From the NCBI GenBank assembly GCA_051651625.1, contig JBOFSQ010000029.1:1-16930 (forward strand): 16,930 bases of DNA, given 5' to 3'. The translations under genes and the position numbers were made by a program. Origin of the DNA: JBOFSQ01 sp051651625. GTDB taxonomy: Bacteria; Planctomycetota; Planctomycetia; Pirellulales; Thermoguttaceae. The notes under the pieces are model-generated. The model had not been told where the DNA came from. It was given only the letters and a program-made list of their open reading frames with translations, and made no database searches. Below, piece after piece: positions 13,791 through 16,930 of this stretch. The stretch's first letter is position 1; every line of letters starts with the position of its first letter.

Positions 13791-15902
13791 TCACGGCGTT
13801 GCAATCACAAGACGCATCTCGACCGACCACGCGCCGTTTGCGTCGGGTTCGATCCACCAGTGCGGCTGTACCGCAACAGATTGGTGAACGTGTTCGACGC
13901 CACCTTCAGATTGACTCACCGTCTCGATTGGGAACGCATAAAAGTTCGTCGGGCGCGATGCGTGACACGAAACGTCGAGCTTGAGCCACTCGTCGCGGAG
14001 GCCGAGAGTTTCGGCGTTTACAATGTCGAGCGGTGTACCCAAGTGGCCGAGGTGTGTGCAGCTGTTGTCGTAGAAATAACGGTCATCGAGTCCAGACGGC
14101 ATCCCCGCGAAGTTTAGCTCAACGGCGAAGTGCATTCGATAATGTGGCGGGATTTTTTCGATGCGATACGCGATCAGAATCTCGTTCGACCCCGCACACA
14201 TCGTCACGCCTTTCGTTACGCGAATCGGTGCGCCATACGCAACGCCATCACGCACCATGACAACCTGAATGCGGTCAGGATTTTTGCGGATCGTCGCTTC
14301 GTACTCGCCCGAAACGAAGTCGCCGTGTTGTCCGCACTGGCCGCGAACGATGCGGTCGAGCGTTGTATCGACGTCGTAAAAAAGATCGACAAGCCCAACG
14401 CGGCGATAAGTATCGTATTGCAAAAGTTCGGCGAGTCCATCAGTTTTGCAGAGCGGTTTTCCGTACTCGTTTAGCGTTGCGCCGTCGCGGAGTTTTTGGT
14501 GATAGATTTCTTCGCGGCGCGTGAGCGTTGCGAGGAGGTTGTGTGCGATTGGTTTAACGTCAAGCTCGTAGAGTGTCCCGCCGCGATGCGGCGCGAACCA
14601 CGCATCGAGCGTTTCGTTGCGAAGCCGTACCGCAGGAAGTCCATCGCAAAGAAAGTCACCCGCAGTCGCTTCGATCCACGGCGCAACACGGCCATCGACC
14701 GCATCAAGAATCGCATCAGCCGTAATCAATTCGTGGTAAACGGCGTTTCGCAAGTGCGGCAGATAGACGCCGCCAAACGCGCCGTGCCAGTAACTGCAAT
14801 TACACTGTCCGCGATAGAGCGACATTCGTGCGGCGTCGATTCGTTCGTCGGCGACGCAACTTTCTTCGGCTTGTTGTAAGTGACGACTGACGGTCATCAT
14901 TCGGCAGTACATCTCGTCGGTTTCGTTGTAACGAACTTTGAAGTTTCGCCAGAATCCGCCGCGAATAAGTGGACGCAGTTGTGACCATCGCGCGTCGCCG
15001 CCACCGCTGAACGATGCGGCGAGTTCGTCTAACTCGCGTCGTTGTTTTGGCTGGAGTGCCCACTCGGTCATTTCGCGGTAGCTTCCGTCGGGGAGGTAAA
15101 TCTTTCCAAGTGGCGAGAGCGTTTGCAAAACTTCTGACGGTGTTGTCGTTACGAGCCAGTCGGCGTTTTCGGTGAGTGCGGTGAAAAAGTTTGCGAGCCA
15201 TTTGTCGCGGAAGACGTGTGAAAACGTGTCGGGCCACGATCCGAACTTTTCACCATCGTCGCCGTGAACGATGACGGCATTTGGAAACCGTTCCGCGTAG
15301 TCGGCGAGATAACGCATCGTATCGTCGAGTTTTCCGAACGGGATTAAATATCGCAGCCGTTCGCTCCCCGGAAAGACTGCAAGTGTTTTTCCGTTGTCTT
15401 CGGTGATGTAGTGACGAAAGAGTTTTTCCGCATCGACGCCCGCGCTGCGGAAGTGTGCGTCGTCGAGGATTGCGTAACGCATTCCGGCGCAGGCGAGGTC
15501 GTTTACATAGTTCTGTTCCCACACACGTTCGGGAATCCAGAGTCCTGCGACTTCGGCACCGAGTCTGCGATTTAGCCACTGCGTATACGTTGTGATTTGT
15601 CCGATGCGGTCGCGCGACGGCAGCATTGCCAGAATCGGTTCAAAAAACGGACCGCCGACGATTTCGATGCGGCCTTGTGCAACGAGTTGCGCGATTCGGT
15701 CGAGATATTCGGGGTGGTCTTCGGCGAGAAACTCGATTAGCGAACCGCTGGTATGGAGCGTGAGTTTGACTTGCGGGAACTGTTCGAAGACATCGAGAAA
15801 CGGCAGGTAGCTGTCGCGGTACGACTGCTCCATCACGCCACGGAAGTTACCGATAGGCTGGTGATTGTGTAACGCAAAGATGAGACGAAGCTGATTCTGC
15901 AT
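13791..15902 (-). CDS. GH57 4-alpha-glucanotransferase / alpha-amylase-type enzyme
   Basis: A 703-residue glycoside hydrolase of family 57, cytoplasmic by lack of a signal peptide. The conserved regions appear in order: HNHQPIGN (12-19), GGPFFEPI (83-90), GLWIPERVW with nucleophile Glu125, and VIVHGDDGEKFGSWP with the acid/base aspartate at 215 or 216. These lie about two residues from the positions I recall for the Thermococcus litoralis glucanotransferase (Glu123, Asp214). The C-terminal half fits the beta-rich domains (DUF1925/DUF1926-like) found in that subgroup, with PHLRNAVYHELI near 410-420. The likely reaction is transfer or hydrolysis of alpha-1,4-glucan segments in glycogen or maltodextrin metabolism. 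The ATG at 15902 matches the family N-terminus but has no ribosome site and lies 6 bases after a -10 box, suggesting a leaderless message. Confidence 0.92.
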   Translation of the reverse strand: MQNQLRLIFALHNHQPIGNFRGVMEQSYRDSYLPFLDVFEQFPQVKLTLHTSGSLIEFLAEDHPEYLDRIAQLVAQGRIEIVGGPFFEPILAMLPSRDRIGQITTYTQWLNRRLGAEVAGLWIPERVWEQNYVNDLACAGMRYAILDDAHFRSAGVDAEKLFRHYITEDNGKTLAVFPGSERLRYLIPFGKLDDTMRYLADYAERFPNAVIVHGDDGEKFGSWPDTFSHVFRDKWLANFFTALTENADWLVTTTPSEVLQTLSPLGKIYLPDGSYREMTEWALQPKQRRELDELAASFSGGGDARWSQLRPLIRGGFWRNFKVRYNETDEMYCRMMTVSRHLQQAEESCVADERIDAARMSLYRGQCNCSYWHGAFGGVYLPHLRNAVYHELITADAILDAVDGRVAPWIEATAGDFLCDGLPAVRLRNETLDAWFAPHRGGTLYELDVKPIAHNLLATLTRREEIYHQKLRDGATLNEYGKPLCKTDGLAELLQYDTYRRVGLVDLFYDVDTTLDRIVRGQCGQHGDFVSGEYEATIRKNPDRIQVVMVRDGVAYGAPIRVTKGVTMCAGSNEILIAYRIEKIPPHYRMHFAVELNFAGMPSGLDDRYFYDNSCTHLGHLGTPLDIVNAETLGLRDEWLKLDVSCHASRPTNFYAFPIETVSQSEGGVEHVHQSVAVQPHWWIEPDANGAWSVEMRLVIATP

Positions 15903-15908
15903 ACGGGC

Positions 15909-15995
15909 AGTATACCAACTTACGTCGCGGTTGTCTTGACCTTTAAGGTGTTTTACGTCCGAAAAAGTGTGACTCGTTGCGATACAACCGCGACG
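15909..15995 (-). promoter_or_regulatory. Promoter of the GH57 gene with 12-bp inverted repeat
   Basis: On the minus strand AAGACA (15937-15932) and TATACT (15914-15909) are 17 bases apart, and the ATG follows the -10 box after only 6 bases. A perfect 12-bp inverted repeat, CGTCGCGGTTGT (15923-15934) with ACAACCGCGACG (15984-15995), overlaps the -35 region and could be an operator with two half-sites. The repeat lies between this gene and the divergent toxin-antitoxin operon. The rest of the 265-base gap holds only the promoter below. Confidence 0.5.
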
Positions 15996-16093
15996 ATGGT
16001 TTGTCTTTGCGCAGTTTCGCTAGACTCGCAGCGGCGCAGTGGAATTGCGAACACGAAGCGTGAACAGACACACGAAGGATTCCCCGCTCCCCT

Positions 16094-16121
16094 TTGCAAG
16101 TTACCGAAGCGGCGTACAATT
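16094..16121 (+). promoter_or_regulatory. Probable promoter of the toxin-antitoxin operon
   Basis: TACAAT (16116-16121), 5 of 6 to the -10 consensus, follows a weaker TTTGCA (16094-16099) after 16 bases. An AT-rich stretch with TTAATTAA (16143-16150) lies between it and the antitoxin start and could be part of an autoregulatory operator. Confidence 0.4.
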
Positions 16122-16167
16122 TCGCCTGTCGTTTGTGGTGGTTTAATTAATAATGAAGGGGAGCCGT

Positions 16168-16374
16168 ATGACTACATTGCAAGTATGTGTCAATGATGTG
16201 AAACGTCCGAACTCGCCTGTCGAGTTGAACGATGGCTGTGGCTCTTATGTTTGCGAGTATGGGTATCTGCACGACTACAGCAAACTACAGCCAAAGCTCG
16301 ACGAAGCCGCCAAAGAAGTCGTCGGTCCATTTCTTTCGATTGACGACTTGATGAAGGGGCTGAACGGTGTGTAA
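16168..16374 (+). CDS. Putative antitoxin of a YafQ-type toxin
   Basis: A 68-residue protein directly upstream of, and overlapping by 8 bases, a YafQ-like toxin gene, the usual order for type II antitoxins. The ATG at 16168 is chosen because AAGGGGAG (16157-16164) precedes it; an in-frame ATG at 16153 lies before that site. The sequence does not show the ribbon-helix-helix N-terminus of RelB/DinJ antitoxins. Instead it has a Cys-containing central part (NDGCGSYVCEYGYLHDYSK) and a C-terminal helix (GPFLSIDDLMKGLNG) that could wrap the toxin. The antitoxin assignment rests mainly on position; DNA binding and autoregulation are unproven. Confidence 0.65.
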   Translation: MTTLQVCVNDVKRPNSPVELNDGCGSYVCEYGYLHDYSKLQPKLDEAAKEVVGPFLSIDDLMKGLNGV

Positions 16375-16651
16375 ATACGCCTTGAGCTATACCTCGCTCT
16401 TCAAAAAGCAACGGCAACTGCTAATCAAGCGTGGCTACGACATCTCGTTGCTTGATGATGTCGTTGCCATGCTTGCGAATGACGAAGTTCTGCCCGAAAA
16501 ATACCGCGACCACTCATTGGTCGGTGGCCGGCAGGGGCAGCGCGACTGCCATATCCGCCCCGACTGGTTGCTGATCTACGAAAAACACGACGACTCGCTG
16601 ACACTACTGCTCTGCGAAACAGGTACGCACTCCGATTTGTTTGGGCGGTAA
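16367..16651 (+). CDS. yafQ: YafQ/RelE-family mRNA interferase toxin
   Basis: A 94-residue toxin of the YafQ branch of the RelE family, which cuts mRNA in the ribosome. Residues matching the E. coli active site are present: His49 (KYRDHSLVGG), His62, Asp66 and Trp67 (CHIRPDWLLIY), His88 and Phe92 (GTHSDLFG). Length and order fit the family fully. The GTG start at 16367 overlaps the antitoxin end (GGTGTGTAA) and is preceded by AAGGGG at 16354-16359. The next in-frame codons (CKYALSYTSLFKKQ) match the family N-terminus, so a later start is unlikely. The toxin should be neutralised by the upstream 68-residue protein. No gene follows before the window end. Confidence 0.92.
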   Translation: MCKYALSYTSLFKKQRQLLIKRGYDISLLDDVVAMLANDEVLPEKYRDHSLVGGRQGQRDCHIRPDWLLIYEKHDDSLTLLLCETGTHSDLFGR

Positions 16652-16723
16652 AGTGTTGTCCGCTTGCGCAAAACCATCACACACGCTGCGACGAAATATA
16701 CTCAAAACGGGGTGAAACTGTCG

Positions 16724-16930
16724 GTTCACGAAAGTTTGCGATTGCGTTTCCTGCGTTATAAACACTGCCTAGTCGCGTAGCGACGACCTAATTGTAGCCC
16801 AAGGCAAGCGGTATTCCGCGCAGCCTTGGGTTGACGTCCACCACAGAATTCCTAGCTCCGTAGGAGCGGCCTAACCGACGCTTCAATTAGGCCGCTCCTA
16901 CGGAGCTTCCGACTTTGTTGGGGCCGCTAA
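16724..16930. repeat. Array of hairpin modules, copy 2, running to the window end
   Basis: The 279 bases after the toxin gene hold a second copy of the array seen at 10907-11180. The stem GTCGCGTAGCGAC lies at 16772-16784, and the CCCAAGG/CCTTGGG stem at 16798-16804 with 16824-16830. A CTCCGTAGGAG module is followed by its own inverted copy, making a 20-bp perfect inverted repeat (16855-16874 with 16887-16906) around a 12-base loop. Between 16745 and 16770 it has bases absent from copy 1. It may serve as a terminator for the toxin operon, but no T-tract follows. Confidence 0.8.

Overview
The window reads as a bacterial chromosome segment of medium GC. It is dense in genes, and its gaps are packed with small palindromic repeat modules. 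No rRNA, tRNA or CRISPR array was seen. The housekeeping genes (a shikimate kinase-like gene, hemH, dnaN, a GH57 glucanotransferase), a Cys-rich outer-membrane barrel protein and the abundant hairpin repeats suggest a Gram-negative, possibly Planctomycetota-like bacterium. That placement is an inference of low to moderate confidence; no marker gene here settles it.

Left part, + strand (1-3814): the 3' end of a divergent shikimate kinase-like gene leads into a tightly coupled type II restriction-modification pair, a C5-cytosine methyltransferase and a HaeII-like endonuclease. A radical-SAM gene that seems to have lost its N-terminal part follows. Adjacent genes from 1653 on overlap by ATGA. 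A cluster of hairpins (3866-4028) separates this block from the convergent dnaN-hemH operon, which has a clear sigma70-type promoter. Next, on the minus strand, come an outer-membrane beta-barrel gene with its own intrinsic terminator, a 14-base homopolymer tract, and a small hypothetical gene.

Centre (about 8100-12620): this is the accessory region. Two paralogous PD-(D/E)XK nuclease genes lie in the same orientation, with a short beta-CASP metallo-beta-lactamase (RNase J-like) gene between them. The two nucleases have diverged strongly. Their upstream leaders, however, are nearly identical at DNA level, and the first 14 codons of the beta-CASP gene recur directly after the first nuclease. 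This points to a duplicated nuclease/beta-CASP cassette that later decayed and was invaded by repeats. One leader carries a MITE-like insertion and the other supplies the empty site. The leaders contain a large hairpin with a compensatory base-pair change. An array of hairpin modules (10907-11180, second copy 16724-16930) shows further compensatory changes.

Right part (12623-16930): a WYL-domain regulator with a near-consensus promoter, a GH57 4-alpha-glucanotransferase with an apparently leaderless promoter, and, divergently, a small antitoxin/YafQ-type toxin operon followed by the second palindrome array.

The most unusual object is the duplicated nuclease/beta-CASP cassette with its structured leader. 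Next is the restriction-modification system, whose predicted RGCGCY site I could not find anywhere in the window by hand scan.
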